Of a stretch of DNA of 64,000 bases, positions 33,914 to 42,364 are shown piece by piece. Under the pieces are notes generated by a model. The model ran no database searches and was not told the origin of the DNA. It worked only from the letters and a program-made list of their open reading frames with translations. How positions within the stretch are numbered: position 1 is the stretch's first letter; each line of letters begins with the position of its first letter. Made by a program: the position numbers and the translations under genes. The stretch is from UBA10329 sp964500205 (lineage in GTDB: Bacteria; Bacteroidota; Bacteroidia; UBA10329): positions 189,103 through 253,102 of the forward strand of contig CAZCNS010000007.1 in the NCBI GenBank assembly GCA_964500205.1, given 5' to 3'.

Positions 33914-34064
33914 TGTTAAAACCGCAAGTACTTGCTGAGTGAAACCGCAAAGTGCGCAGAGATTATCCGCAAAGTGCGCAAAGAGGAGTATTCCACGGTC
34001 TGCAATTACAGCATGTCTCTCTGCGTCCTTTGCGAGTCCTTCGCGCCCTTTGCGGTTAAAAAAG
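33914..34064. repeat. CGCAAAG inverted repeat between the barrel gene and nadE
   Basis: The left arm (33941-33987) contains ACCGCAAAGTGCGCAGAG and CCGCAAAGTGCGCAAAG; the right arm (34014-34060) contains CTTTGCGAG and CCCTTTGCGGTT in inverse orientation. The arms can form a long imperfect hairpin of about 45 pairs around a 25-base loop. The outer end supplies the TAA stop of the barrel gene. It may attenuate transcription into nadE, but no T-run follows. Confidence 0.75.
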
Positions 34065-34877
34065 GATGCCGATGTTCAATGCCACATAATGCAGATTGGC
34101 CGCCATCGAGAAAGTACTTCTATTCGCAGGGTCTCGTGGATCCAGCCCATTTTCGGGCGAGGTGTAGAAGATGCCTTCGCTCTCATCTATTCTGGTTCCA
34201 TTGGCATCCCTCAGCACATCAATGAAACCATGATGGTAGGTTACGCTGAACACGAGAGAGGTGTTGCCGGAGAAGTTCCATTCTGCTCCCGCGCCCACAC
34301 GGAGGCGTATGTTCGCGAAGCTATTCTGATTGTAAATGTCCCTGTAATCCAGCTCAACCTTGTTGGGGCTTATCGTACCGGTCGAGTCGAGGAACGCTCC
34401 GGTATCCTTGGCCTTGGAAGATACCAGCACGGACAGGTCCGCCCCTACCTGAGCGAAGTAGGTGAAATAACCTATCTCATTGGTCATCAGTTTCATGGTG
34501 AGTGGAATGTTGATGTAGTCATTCCGATAATTTCTGGCCATGAGTCTGAATGTCTCACCTTTCTCCGCCCCGTCCTGTTGAGAGACGTAATAGGCGTTGT
34601 CAAACGCGAGGGCCGCGCCTGCACTCTTCCACTCCAGCCCGAAGGCGAAGGCGTAGTTGTTGGTGATGGCGTACTCGCCCATCACACCCGCACCGAATTT
34701 CAACCTTACTGCATCACTCTCAACTCCCGCAGAATTAGTCGTAAAGAAATCAATGGCAGGGGCGATGTTGAGGCCCATTCGGAATTTCCTGCGCTCCTTG
34801 GGGCCAACGGCCATGTCCTGTGCAAGGACGCTCCCGCAGAGGAGCACGAGTACTGCTACGATTACTGGTCTTCTCAT
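34056..34877 (-). CDS. Outer-membrane beta-barrel protein (PorT/OmpW-like)
   Basis: A 273-residue protein: signal MRRPVIVAVLVLLCGSVLAQ, then alternating amphipathic strands (FRMGLNIAPAIDFF, LKFGAGVMGEYAITNNYAFA, YINIPLTMKLMTNEIGYF, NIRLRVGAGAEWNFSGNTSL, YVALNIGILF) ending in phenylalanine. This fits the small PorT-family barrels of Bacteroidota; PorT itself is a T9SS component, but this need not be that protein. Its stop codon lies in the outer end of the CGCAAAG repeat. Confidence 0.78.
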   Translation of the reverse strand: MRRPVIVAVLVLLCGSVLAQDMAVGPKERRKFRMGLNIAPAIDFFTTNSAGVESDAVRLKFGAGVMGEYAITNNYAFAFGLEWKSAGAALAFDNAYYVSQQDGAEKGETFRLMARNYRNDYINIPLTMKLMTNEIGYFTYFAQVGADLSVLVSSKAKDTGAFLDSTGTISPNKVELDYRDIYNQNSFANIRLRVGAGAEWNFSGNTSLVFSVTYHHGFIDVLRDANGTRIDESEGIFYTSPENGLDPRDPANRSTFSMAANLHYVALNIGILF

Positions 34878-35004
34878 CTCAATGGTCTTTTCTATGGGTG
34901 AATGAAAATGAGGTCGGATGCGGGTTGTCTAACTTCGCACCGCCCTTGAGGCTTTTTCTTTTCGCTGACAAAAATAGCCGTTAACATTTCGGGCTGATTG
35001 ACTA

Positions 35005-36036
35005 ATGATCAACTGCATTCCTCAAAGGTTGTCTCAACCGTTCCTCTCTCTTCTTTTCGTGGTGGCGATCACTGGATGCGAGCGCAACCCGCACCTCATC
35101 GACCTCAGCGGCTCGGAGGTGCAGTTGGAGCTGAAACGGCTGGACGAGGACCTTTTCGAGCTGAAAGGCAATGAGGTGGAGGAGGTCATCCCGCAACTGG
35201 AGGCGCGTTACGGGGATTTTCTGGAGGACTACACCGCAGGGGTGCTGCGCATAGGCCGCGTGGGCGACCCCGCCTTCGCGTACAGCCTCGCGCAGTTCGT
35301 CACCGATGCCAGCATGAGGTCGCTCTATGACGACAGCAGGAAGCACTATGCAGAGGTGAGCGACCTGCACCGCGAGCTTGACCTCGCCTTCAGCTATTTC
35401 CACCATCATTTCCCCGACAGCACCGTGCCGGAGGTGGTGTTCAACATATCGGGGCTGAACTACGCCATCATTGCCACACAGACTACGCTGGCCATCGGGC
35501 TGGACATGTTCCTCGGTGCCGACTACCCCGCCTACCCGATGGTGGGGCTTCCGCAGTACATGTTCCGCAACATGAAGCGTGACCAGCTCGTGCCGCAGGC
35601 CATGAAGGGCTGGCTTCAGAGCATGTATGAGGAGACCGCCCCGCAGAACACGCTGCTGGACCAGATGGTCTTCCACGGCAAGATCCTCTACGCCCTCGAT
35701 GCGCTGCTGCCCGAATGGGAGGACTCGGCCAAGATCGGCTATACCCGCGAGGAGATGCGCTGGTGCGAGGCCAGTGAGAAACAGGTCTGGAATCACCTGC
35801 TGGAGCAGGAGCTGCTCTACTCTAACGACCAGATGATGGTGAACAAATGGGTGAACCAGGCCCCGTTCATCGCAGGCATTCCCAAGCAGTCGCCAGGAAG
35901 GCTGGGCCAGTGGGTGGGATGGGTCATTGTCCGCAGATACATGCAGGAGAACCCCGATATCACCTTGCAGGAACTGATGGCAGACACCGACCCGCAACGC
36001 ATACTTTCGCGCAGCAGATACAAGCCGGGGAAGTAG
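35005..36036 (+). CDS. gldB: Gliding motility lipoprotein GldB
   Basis: A 343-residue lipoprotein with signal ending AITGCERNP. The conserved features of GldB are visible: RLDEDLFEL near residue 45, YGDFLEDYTAGVLRIG, LDLAFSYFHHHFPDSTVPEV, IGLDMFLGADYPAY and WNHLLEQELLYSND. GldB is required for gliding in Flavobacterium johnsoniae and acts in the cell envelope; its exact role is not known. Followed by gldC after a 94-base repeat-filled gap, and adjacent to the barrel gene and nadE on the opposite strand. Confidence 0.93.
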   Translation: MINCIPQRLSQPFLSLLFVVAITGCERNPHLIDLSGSEVQLELKRLDEDLFELKGNEVEEVIPQLEARYGDFLEDYTAGVLRIGRVGDPAFAYSLAQFVTDASMRSLYDDSRKHYAEVSDLHRELDLAFSYFHHHFPDSTVPEVVFNISGLNYAIIATQTTLAIGLDMFLGADYPAYPMVGLPQYMFRNMKRDQLVPQAMKGWLQSMYEETAPQNTLLDQMVFHGKILYALDALLPEWEDSAKIGYTREEMRWCEASEKQVWNHLLEQELLYSNDQMMVNKWVNQAPFIAGIPKQSPGRLGQWVGWVIVRRYMQENPDITLQELMADTDPQRILSRSRYKPGK

Positions 36037-36127
36037 GTAGTCAGATTTTCAGCTGGTCAGCGTCTCAGCAGGTCGGTGACTCCCCGAAGCATGTTTCACT
36101 TTTCATCTTTCACATTTCATCTTTCAA
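36034..36127. repeat. Repeat modules between gldB and gldC
   Basis: A CAGC-type module (TCAGCTGGTCAGCGTCTCAG, 36048-36067) is followed by a TTTCATC module (TTTCATCTTTCACATTTCAT, 36101-36120). Related sequence occurs at 58890-58915 (CAGCAGATCAGCATTTCAG) and 20557-20592. Confidence 0.65.
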
Positions 36128-36130
36128 AAA

Positions 36131-36460
36131 ATGTCCCACACCTCCAACATCAGCTTTACCGTTTCCCTTGACGAGAACAAGGTTCCAGAGAAAATAGATT
36201 GGCATGCCGAGGATGCCGGCATGGACAGCAAAATGGACACCAAGGCCATCATGATCTCCGTTTATGACACCGCCAGCGAGGACACGCTCCGAATGGACCT
36301 CTGGACCAAGGAGATGAAGGTGGATGAGATGAAGCGCTTCTTTCATCAGACGCTCGTGTCGATGGCCGACACGCTGCAACGTGCTACCAACGAGGATGCC
36401 ATGGCAGCGGACATGCGAGATTTTGCGCGACATTTTGCTGAGAAGATGTTTCCTCAGTGA
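36131..36460 (+). CDS. gldC: Gliding motility protein GldC
   Basis: A 109-residue soluble protein. HTSNISFTVSLDENKVPEKI, DWHAEDAG, KAIMISVYDTASEDTLRMDL and MKRFFHQTLVSMADTLQRAT match GldC throughout and the length is typical (about 110). GldC improves but is not essential for gliding in F. johnsoniae. Same orientation as gldB. Confidence 0.93.
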   Translation: MSHTSNISFTVSLDENKVPEKIDWHAEDAGMDSKMDTKAIMISVYDTASEDTLRMDLWTKEMKVDEMKRFFHQTLVSMADTLQRATNEDAMAADMRDFARHFAEKMFPQ

Positions 36461-36496
36461 TGACCGCTGGCAGCAACTTGCCAACCATTTTTTTTC

Positions 36497-36532
36497 TTGT
36501 CGCGTCCTTTTCCAGCAGCCCGACTATATTTG
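36497..36532 (+). promoter_or_regulatory. Promoter of the type B T9SS protein gene
   Basis: TATATTTG at 36525-36532 is an exact -7 match. TTG at 36497-36499 is a candidate -33, with 25 bases between, slightly long. Confidence 0.5.
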
Positions 36533-36571
36533 TCGGTTGTTTGAAACGAACCATTTGAAATCCGGGATTCT

Positions 36572-38497
36572 ATGCGATTCTCTACTCTCTTGAAAACCAC
36601 AGCCTTGGGTATTGCCACCCTTGCAAGTGGACTCAATCCGCTTTTTGCCCAGACAGAGACCCTCATTTACAACAAGGGTGCGATGTTCTTCATCAACGGT
36701 GGCCCGAACGATTCAGCGCTGGTCTGGGTGGACGGTCACGTGGTGAATCAGGACAGCATTCTGATCAACAAGGGCAAGATGATCATCAAGGGCGACTTTG
36801 TGAACAACGCCCAGAGCGGAGGCTTCAACACTCCACCTCTGCTGTTATCGGGCAACAATGGTCTCTTTGAGGTATACGGCAAGTGGGAGAACAATGGTGT
36901 GTTCAATGCCGGTTCGGGGCAGGTGCGCTTCATGGCCGATGATACCTTGACAGGAATCACAGGAACTGCGGTGACAAGATTTAACGTGCTTACCCTTGAC
37001 TCTGCTGTGGTGCGCACCATGACCATTGATGCCGAGGTAGGGCCCAACGGTCGTCTGGAGCTCAACCGGGGCGAACTCGCCACGGGATTCAACACCATGT
37101 GGGTGCTGAACCCGAATACTGCGGCCATCTCTCGCTTTAATCCTTGTGTCACTTGTGGCTTTGTCAGCAGCCTCGGCCCTGGCACGTTGGCCCGGGCCAC
37201 CAATCAGGCACAGGATTACCTTTTCCCGGTCGGCTCGAGCTTCATTGCCGATCCTGGAACATCCGAGATCCGGTACCGTCCTGTGGTGCTCACGCCTGAG
37301 ACTGCTGCGGCAGATACCTTCCACGTCCGTTTTGCCAATGTGAACCCTGCGCCATTCGGCTTGCCTCTCGACCAGACAGATGAGACCATCTGCTACGTGA
37401 ACCCAAAGTGGTATCACCGCATTCACCAGCAGAGCGCGGCCAATGCCACGGCAGGTGTAGGCATTGCCTACACGCTCTCTCCCGGCACTGATTTCGATGC
37501 CAACACTATTGCCAAGTGGAACCCCGTCACCGCGCGTTGGGAAAACCTTCAGAACGCGGTTGATGGCTCGTTCTTCCCTTACAGCCAGATATACCGCGAT
37601 GGTTGGGATGGCTTCCTTAGTGGCAACGGAGACTTTGAGAACAACTATGCGCTGGCTTTCACTTACCCTGATTTCCCTGAAGTGGAGGGTGACACTGCGC
37701 TGTGTGCAAGGGAGGCTCATACGTACAACATGCCTACCAACGGCTCTCAGTACGAGTTTGTCATCGTGCCAGAGGAGGCAGGTGTCATTGTGGCTCAGGA
37801 CCAGTACTCTGTCACTGTCGAATGGAATGATGTGGGGCAGGGCACGCTGCAGGTCACTGAGACAGTGCTGAACACAATCAACGGTGGGTGTGAAGGACAG
37901 CCTACGCTTTACAATGTCGAAATATGGCCGCTGCCCACAGCGAGCTTCAATGTGTTGCAAGACTCTACGCTGCTCGAAAATGGCGGGGGCATTTTCATAG
38001 GTGATATCTTGGATATGAATGATAGCAGTGTGCTTGCCGAGGAATGGGACTGGGATTTCGGTGACGGCAATTCTTCAAGCCAATCCAATCCATTCCATAT
38101 CTATGATGCTGTTGGCGAGTACGATGTTCGGCTCATCGTGACCACCGACCTCGGATGTCTGGATACGTTGAATCAGATAGTCAATGTTGTGGAAGGTGTC
38201 ATCGTACCGAATGTGTTCACTCCGAACGGTGACGGCTTCAACGATGAGTTCAATGTCCGCACGAGCGATATGGGACCATTTGCCATGGCCATCTACAACC
38301 GTTGGGGCAACATAGTTTTCGAGACTGTTGCGCCTGAGATCAAGTGGGACGGCACTACCCGTGCAGGTGTTGCCGCTCCGGCAGGAACCTATTTCTACAC
38401 CATTACCAAGGCTGAGATGAACAGTGGCAATGTGATAGATAACGAGCAATCCAACTTCAACTTCAAGGAGACGGGCTGGGTACAGCTCATCAGATAA
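36572..38497 (+). CDS. T9SS type B secreted protein with PKD domain
   Basis: A 641-residue secreted protein. Signal peptide about 1-27 (LATLASGLNPLFAQ); a region resembling beta-solenoid surface proteins (VVNQDSILINKGKMIIKGDF ... LLLSGNNGLFEVYGKW); a PKD domain at about 470-550 (EEWDWDFGDGNSSSQSNPFH); and a type B sorting domain at about 555-641 (VPNVFTPNGDGFNDEFNVRT, MAIYNRWGNIVFE, GVAAPAGTYFYTIT), the gliding-motility-associated CHU_C type. Exported by the same machinery as the type A proteins; probably a cell-surface or adhesin component. A very strong hairpin follows the stop. Confidence 0.9.
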   Translation: MRFSTLLKTTALGIATLASGLNPLFAQTETLIYNKGAMFFINGGPNDSALVWVDGHVVNQDSILINKGKMIIKGDFVNNAQSGGFNTPPLLLSGNNGLFEVYGKWENNGVFNAGSGQVRFMADDTLTGITGTAVTRFNVLTLDSAVVRTMTIDAEVGPNGRLELNRGELATGFNTMWVLNPNTAAISRFNPCVTCGFVSSLGPGTLARATNQAQDYLFPVGSSFIADPGTSEIRYRPVVLTPETAAADTFHVRFANVNPAPFGLPLDQTDETICYVNPKWYHRIHQQSAANATAGVGIAYTLSPGTDFDANTIAKWNPVTARWENLQNAVDGSFFPYSQIYRDGWDGFLSGNGDFENNYALAFTYPDFPEVEGDTALCAREAHTYNMPTNGSQYEFVIVPEEAGVIVAQDQYSVTVEWNDVGQGTLQVTETVLNTINGGCEGQPTLYNVEIWPLPTASFNVLQDSTLLENGGGIFIGDILDMNDSSVLAEEWDWDFGDGNSSSQSNPFHIYDAVGEYDVRLIVTTDLGCLDTLNQIVNVVEGVIVPNVFTPNGDGFNDEFNVRTSDMGPFAMAIYNRWGNIVFETVAPEIKWDGTTRAGVAAPAGTYFYTITKAEMNSGNVIDNEQSNFNFKETGWVQLIR

Positions 38498-38510
38498 GGA
38501 ACTTTGACAG

Positions 38511-38567
38511 CTCTCAAATGAGAAGGGAGCCTGCGCTCAGTGCGCAGGCTCCCTTCTCATTTGAGAG
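38511..38567. terminator. Perfect 26-bp hairpin between convergent genes
   Basis: Bases 38511-38536 are exactly complementary to 38542-38567 around a TCAGT loop. It lies between the stops of two convergent genes, so it probably ends transcripts from both sides or protects their 3' ends. There is no T-run on either side, so it is not a standard intrinsic terminator. Confidence 0.7.
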
Positions 38568-38582
38568 AAACGAAGATTGGCG

Positions 38583-39209
38583 TCAGAACTTGCCTTTCAG
38601 CTCGGAGTTGAGCTTTTGGATATATCCAAGCATTTCGTCACGTCCATCTGCGGTTTCTGAAGATGTGAGGAACTGAACGGGCAGTTCGTCCCATGTTTCG
38701 AGCATCTTCTGGTTGTAGGCCTTGATGTTGGCATTACGCTCCATGGCCTTCAGTTTATCCATTTTCGTGAACACCATAGAGAATGGAATACCCGACATCC
38801 CGAGCCACTCCATAAACTCCAGGTCGATGACCTGAGGGCTGTGGCGTGCATCAATCAGAACGAATACGTTCACGAGGTTCTTACGTTGAAGGATATAGTC
38901 TGCTATCATCTTCTCCAGCTTCTCCCGAAGCGGTTTCGGGACTTTTGCATAGCCGTAACCGGGAAGGTCGACCAGATACCATGCCCCATCCACCTTGAAA
39001 TGATTGATGAGCTGGGTCTTACCTGGGGTTGCACTCGTCTTGGCGAGACCCTTGCGCTGCATCAGCATATTGATGAGTGATGACTTGCCCACATTGCTGC
39101 GTCCTATGAATGCATACTCAGGACGGTCCGGCTTAGGGCACTGAAGCACGGTTGGGCTGCTGACCAAGAACTCTACTTTGGTCTGAGGCGCAGGATTGTT
39201 GTTTGACAT
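38583..39209 (-). CDS. engB: Ribosome biogenesis GTP-binding protein YihA/YsxC
   Basis: A 208-residue GTPase, usual length. G1 GRSNVGKSSLIN, G2/G3 region TSATPGKTQLINHF and DLPGYGYAKV, G4 TKMDKL and G5 TSSET are all present. EngB helps assemble the large ribosomal subunit. Convergent with the T9SS gene and divergent from the next one. Confidence 0.95.
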   Translation of the reverse strand: MSNNNPAPQTKVEFLVSSPTVLQCPKPDRPEYAFIGRSNVGKSSLINMLMQRKGLAKTSATPGKTQLINHFKVDGAWYLVDLPGYGYAKVPKPLREKLEKMIADYILQRKNLVNVFVLIDARHSPQVIDLEFMEWLGMSGIPFSMVFTKMDKLKAMERNANIKAYNQKMLETWDELPVQFLTSSETADGRDEMLGYIQKLNSELKGKF

Positions 39210-39410
39210 GGCGCAAAGATGAGCAGGTTGTGATATACTTCATCTACGCTACTATTAACTGATAATGGTTAACTGATTCGTTCCGAGTAGGTGCTTTTAT
39301 GACATGGGAGCCACATTAAAGCTGGGGGGTGTTGGCTGGAAACAATGTTCTGAAGATGTTTTTGCCTTTTTTTGCAACGCGTATTCACCCAAAACCAAAT
39401 TTCAAATCAG

Positions 39411-41273
39411 ATGAACAGATTCTACCGTTTCGCTGGAGGTCTTCTCTTGATCTCTACAACTGCTATCGCGCAGACTCAAACCAAGACACAGATGCCATTG
39501 ATGCAGCGTGTCAAGCCGACCACGGATGCCGTGGCACACAACTTCATCGGCAGCAGGGACGGTGTGGAACCAATCTGGTCTGACGATTTCTCAGACCCCA
39601 CCACTTGGGAGCTTTCCACTTGGCAAGGAGCACCACAACTCAATTGGCAAATCGGAGTGGGGTTGGAGAACACAGGAGGCTTCCCAACTGCTCCTGTGCA
39701 AAGTACAACCGCTGACAACGGATATGCCATGCTCGATTCTGATGGTTTTGCCAATCAGAGCCTCGTAGAAAAAAGCATGATGACCACTGTGAACCCGATC
39801 GACCTGAGCAACGTTGACCGTGTGGTTCTTCAATTCGAGAGCTTTTATCGCAAATGGACTTACGAGGAGTGCTACATCGTGGTGAGCACCACCAACGATG
39901 ATTGGCCGGATTTGACCCCCGACACAGACATCAGCAGCCTTCCCAATGTGTTCTATGCGTGGCCGGGAATGGAGGTTCAGGCTGTGATCAACAACCCAAC
40001 CCTTGTGCGTATTAACATCAGTGAGGTGGCTGGAGGGCAGGAGCAGGTATGGATCCGTTTCCATTGGACCGGCACCTATGGCTACTCATGGTTCGTGGAC
40101 GATGTGGCCATCATAGAGCAGCCAGAGAACGATGTGGTGATGAACTACTCCTTTTTGTCTCACACAGGGACGGGCGAGGAATATGGCCGCATTCCACAAA
40201 ACCAGTTGAATGACTTCATGCAGGTAGGTGGAGAGTTTTACAATTTCGGATTTGGAGATCAAACTGATGTTGAGATGGTTCTCGAGCTGTTTGATGAGAA
40301 CGATGTGCTGGTGTTCGATGCGGTATTCTCTGAGTCTCTGATGGCGACCACTGATACCGTGATGGCTGAGGAGTTTGTGGAGATTCCTACCTTGGAGTCA
40401 GGTCTTTACCGCAGTGTTGCCACCGTTGCCTCTAACGAGGAGTCCTCAGATGGGGTTTTCTTCGGCAACAATTCCTTCCTCCGCAATTTTGAGGTGAGTG
40501 AGCGCTACTACTCTGTCGATGGTCTTGGTATTCATCCCGAAGAGAATCAGGCAATCGGTTCGATAGGCAGCAACAGCTTCGAGGACGCACCGGACGGACT
40601 GATGGTGATGGCCTATTATGAAGTAGTGCAAGACTTGGATGTGTACGGCATTGAGTTTCTTACCACCGCTACGTCCACAGAGCTTGGTTGTGCGGTGATA
40701 GCCTCTCTTCATGATTCCACGGACATCCGTAATCAGACGGTTACCAATGCCATTTATCAGGGAGATATCTACGACCTCACAGAGGCAGATATTGCCAATG
40801 GCTTTACCCGGATTCTTTTCCCAGAGGTTCAGACGCTTGCTGCGGGCGGTTACTACGCTGCTTTGGAGCTGTTCAGCGGAAGCGGTGAAGCACATATCCG
40901 CGTGCTCAACGACCTGACAGTACCGCAGCCCGCCCTTGCGAGCATGATCTACATCCCGGATGATCAGGTTTACACCAATGGCAATGCCATAGCTGTGCGC
41001 CTCATCACCGATCAGACGCTCTCAATAGCAGACCGCGGGATGTTGAGCGGTGTGAATGTTTTTCCGAACCCGACAAACGGTGTGTTGAACATCTCTCTGC
41101 CTACCGCAGAGCCTCACAGTGTTGAGGTGTTTGACCTAATGGGCCGCAATGCCAGCACGTCTGTGGTCAACGGCAACGGAATCATAGACATGACAGGAAT
41201 GGTGCCCGGTGTTTACATGGTGCGCGTGAGCAACGGTGAGGCATTCATTGTGCAGCGCGTGGTTGTGCAGTAA
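39411..41273 (+). CDS. T9SS-secreted protein of unknown function
   Basis: About 620 residues. Signal MNRFYRFAGGLLLISTTAIA; a jellyroll-like region (about 55-245; WSDDFSDPTTWELSTWQGAP, VVLQFESFYRKWTYEECYIV, WIRFHWTGTYGYSWFVDDVA) of the MAM/choice-of-anchor type; a second beta region; and a type A T9SS sorting domain (GVNVFPNPTNGVLNISL ... GMVPGVYMVRVSNGEAFI). No catalytic motif seen. ATG 39411 fits the signal peptide; an in-frame alternative start (39372) lacks one. A terminator follows. Confidence 0.85.
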   Translation: MNRFYRFAGGLLLISTTAIAQTQTKTQMPLMQRVKPTTDAVAHNFIGSRDGVEPIWSDDFSDPTTWELSTWQGAPQLNWQIGVGLENTGGFPTAPVQSTTADNGYAMLDSDGFANQSLVEKSMMTTVNPIDLSNVDRVVLQFESFYRKWTYEECYIVVSTTNDDWPDLTPDTDISSLPNVFYAWPGMEVQAVINNPTLVRINISEVAGGQEQVWIRFHWTGTYGYSWFVDDVAIIEQPENDVVMNYSFLSHTGTGEEYGRIPQNQLNDFMQVGGEFYNFGFGDQTDVEMVLELFDENDVLVFDAVFSESLMATTDTVMAEEFVEIPTLESGLYRSVATVASNEESSDGVFFGNNSFLRNFEVSERYYSVDGLGIHPEENQAIGSIGSNSFEDAPDGLMVMAYYEVVQDLDVYGIEFLTTATSTELGCAVIASLHDSTDIRNQTVTNAIYQGDIYDLTEADIANGFTRILFPEVQTLAAGGYYAALELFSGSGEAHIRVLNDLTVPQPALASMIYIPDDQVYTNGNAIAVRLITDQTLSIADRGMLSGVNVFPNPTNGVLNISLPTAEPHSVEVFDLMGRNASTSVVNGNGIIDMTGMVPGVYMVRVSNGEAFIVQRVVVQ

Positions 41274-41295
41274 TACCTTTCAGGTCTTTTGAAAG

Positions 41296-41330
41296 TCCCT
41301 GTGGCGTGTTTGGCGTCACGGGGATTTTTT
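41296..41330 (+). terminator. Intrinsic terminator after the T9SS gene
   Basis: An 11-pair stem (TCCCTGTGGCG with CGTCACGGGGA, two wobble pairs) followed by six T. Confidence 0.85.
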
Positions 41331-41334
41331 GTCT

Positions 41335-42252
41335 TCACGAGAAGTTCTCGTACCAACTGAAATGCTTCTGCATGAGCTGCTCGCGATGGCTTTTGAGAAA
41401 GTCGATGTAGCCTGCCATCACTGGGGTCAGAGATTTTCCCCTAAGCCAAATGACGTTCCATTCTGAGGAGAGCGGCAGCCCTTGCACAGGGGTGATGTGC
41501 AGCCGTCCTTGGCGCAACTCAGGTCCTATTCCGATAAGTGGCATGACCGAGAATCCAAGCCCGGCCATCACGGCTTGTTTCACCGCTTCGTTGGTGGTAA
41601 GTTCCATTCTCCGCGACAGCCTCACATTGTTCTCCTTCATGAATCGTTCAGTCACATAGCGCGTACCCGAACCTTGCTCTCGGAGTATCATCGACAGCTC
41701 GTTCATTTCCTCAGGTAGCAGTTCGCGCTCAGGCTGTTCCCTCCCTACCAGATACAGACTGTTGCGAATCAACGGAATCTGCTCCACATTGAGTTTTTCC
41801 GGCATGACCGATACCAGCGCGAAATCCACAGAGTTCTCCTCCAAATGCTCTACCACCTTCGATTTGTTGGTTACATCAAGATGGAGCTTCACGCCTTTGT
41901 TGGCCTCAAGGAAATCTGTCAAAAAGTAGGGCATCACATACTTGCCTGTAGAAACCGATGAGATGCGCAGGTGTCCGCTCAACTGACCACGTAATGCCTG
42001 CAGACGGTCATTCACGGCATCCACCTCGGAGATGATCCGTTCTGACGAGCGGGCCAGTTCCCGTCCGAACTCTGTAATGTAAACCCTGCGGCCGACCAGC
42101 TCTGTAAGCGGTACATCAAACTGTTCTTGCAGGTTCTTGAGCTGAATGCTCACTGCCGGCTGCGTAAGGTGCATGAGTTCGGCAGCCTTGGTGATGCTCC
42201 CTGTATGAGCTATCGCAAGGAATATGCGCAGTTGATGGAGGGTATAGTTCAT
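41335..42252 (-). CDS. LysR-family transcriptional regulator
   Basis: A 305-residue regulator: winged helix at 1-65 (LHQLRIFLAIAHTGSITKAA, HLTQPAVSIQLKNLQEQFDV) and a periplasmic-binding-like sensor domain at about 90-295 with the CysB/CbbR-type SREQGSGTRYVTERF counterpart (LREQGSGTRYVTERF). Divergent from the SbtA-like transporter with an inverted repeat between, so it probably controls that gene, in the way CcmR/CmpR control bicarbonate uptake in cyanobacteria. Confidence 0.88.
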   Translation of the reverse strand: MNYTLHQLRIFLAIAHTGSITKAAELMHLTQPAVSIQLKNLQEQFDVPLTELVGRRVYITEFGRELARSSERIISEVDAVNDRLQALRGQLSGHLRISSVSTGKYVMPYFLTDFLEANKGVKLHLDVTNKSKVVEHLEENSVDFALVSVMPEKLNVEQIPLIRNSLYLVGREQPERELLPEEMNELSMILREQGSGTRYVTERFMKENNVRLSRRMELTTNEAVKQAVMAGLGFSVMPLIGIGPELRQGRLHITPVQGLPLSSEWNVIWLRGKSLTPVMAGYIDFLKSHREQLMQKHFSWYENFS

Positions 42253-42279
42253 AATGATTGATTATGATGATGCGCATAA

Positions 42280-42297
42280 ATATAAATGTAATTATAT
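42280..42297. promoter_or_regulatory. LysR-type operator between the regulator and sbtA-like gene
   Basis: ATATAAATGTAATTATAT is a perfect 6-6-6 inverted repeat in the divergent promoter region, of the T-N11-A type bound by LysR regulators. Confidence 0.55.
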
Positions 42298-42364
42298 GTT
42301 TTGAAGTGGGCAGTTTTGCGGGCCTCGGGAGAATGTGACCGAGCAAGTCAACTGGGCATCAATC

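Noticed and set aside
35002..35997. Minus-strand open frame of about 331 codons opposite gldB
   Set aside because: Antisense shadow of gldB; composition (His, Leu, Val rich) and lack of a domain argue against a gene.
36037..36130. A transcription terminator between gldB and gldC
   Set aside because: The sequence is repeat modules without a stem plus T-run, and the two genes are expected to be co-transcribed.
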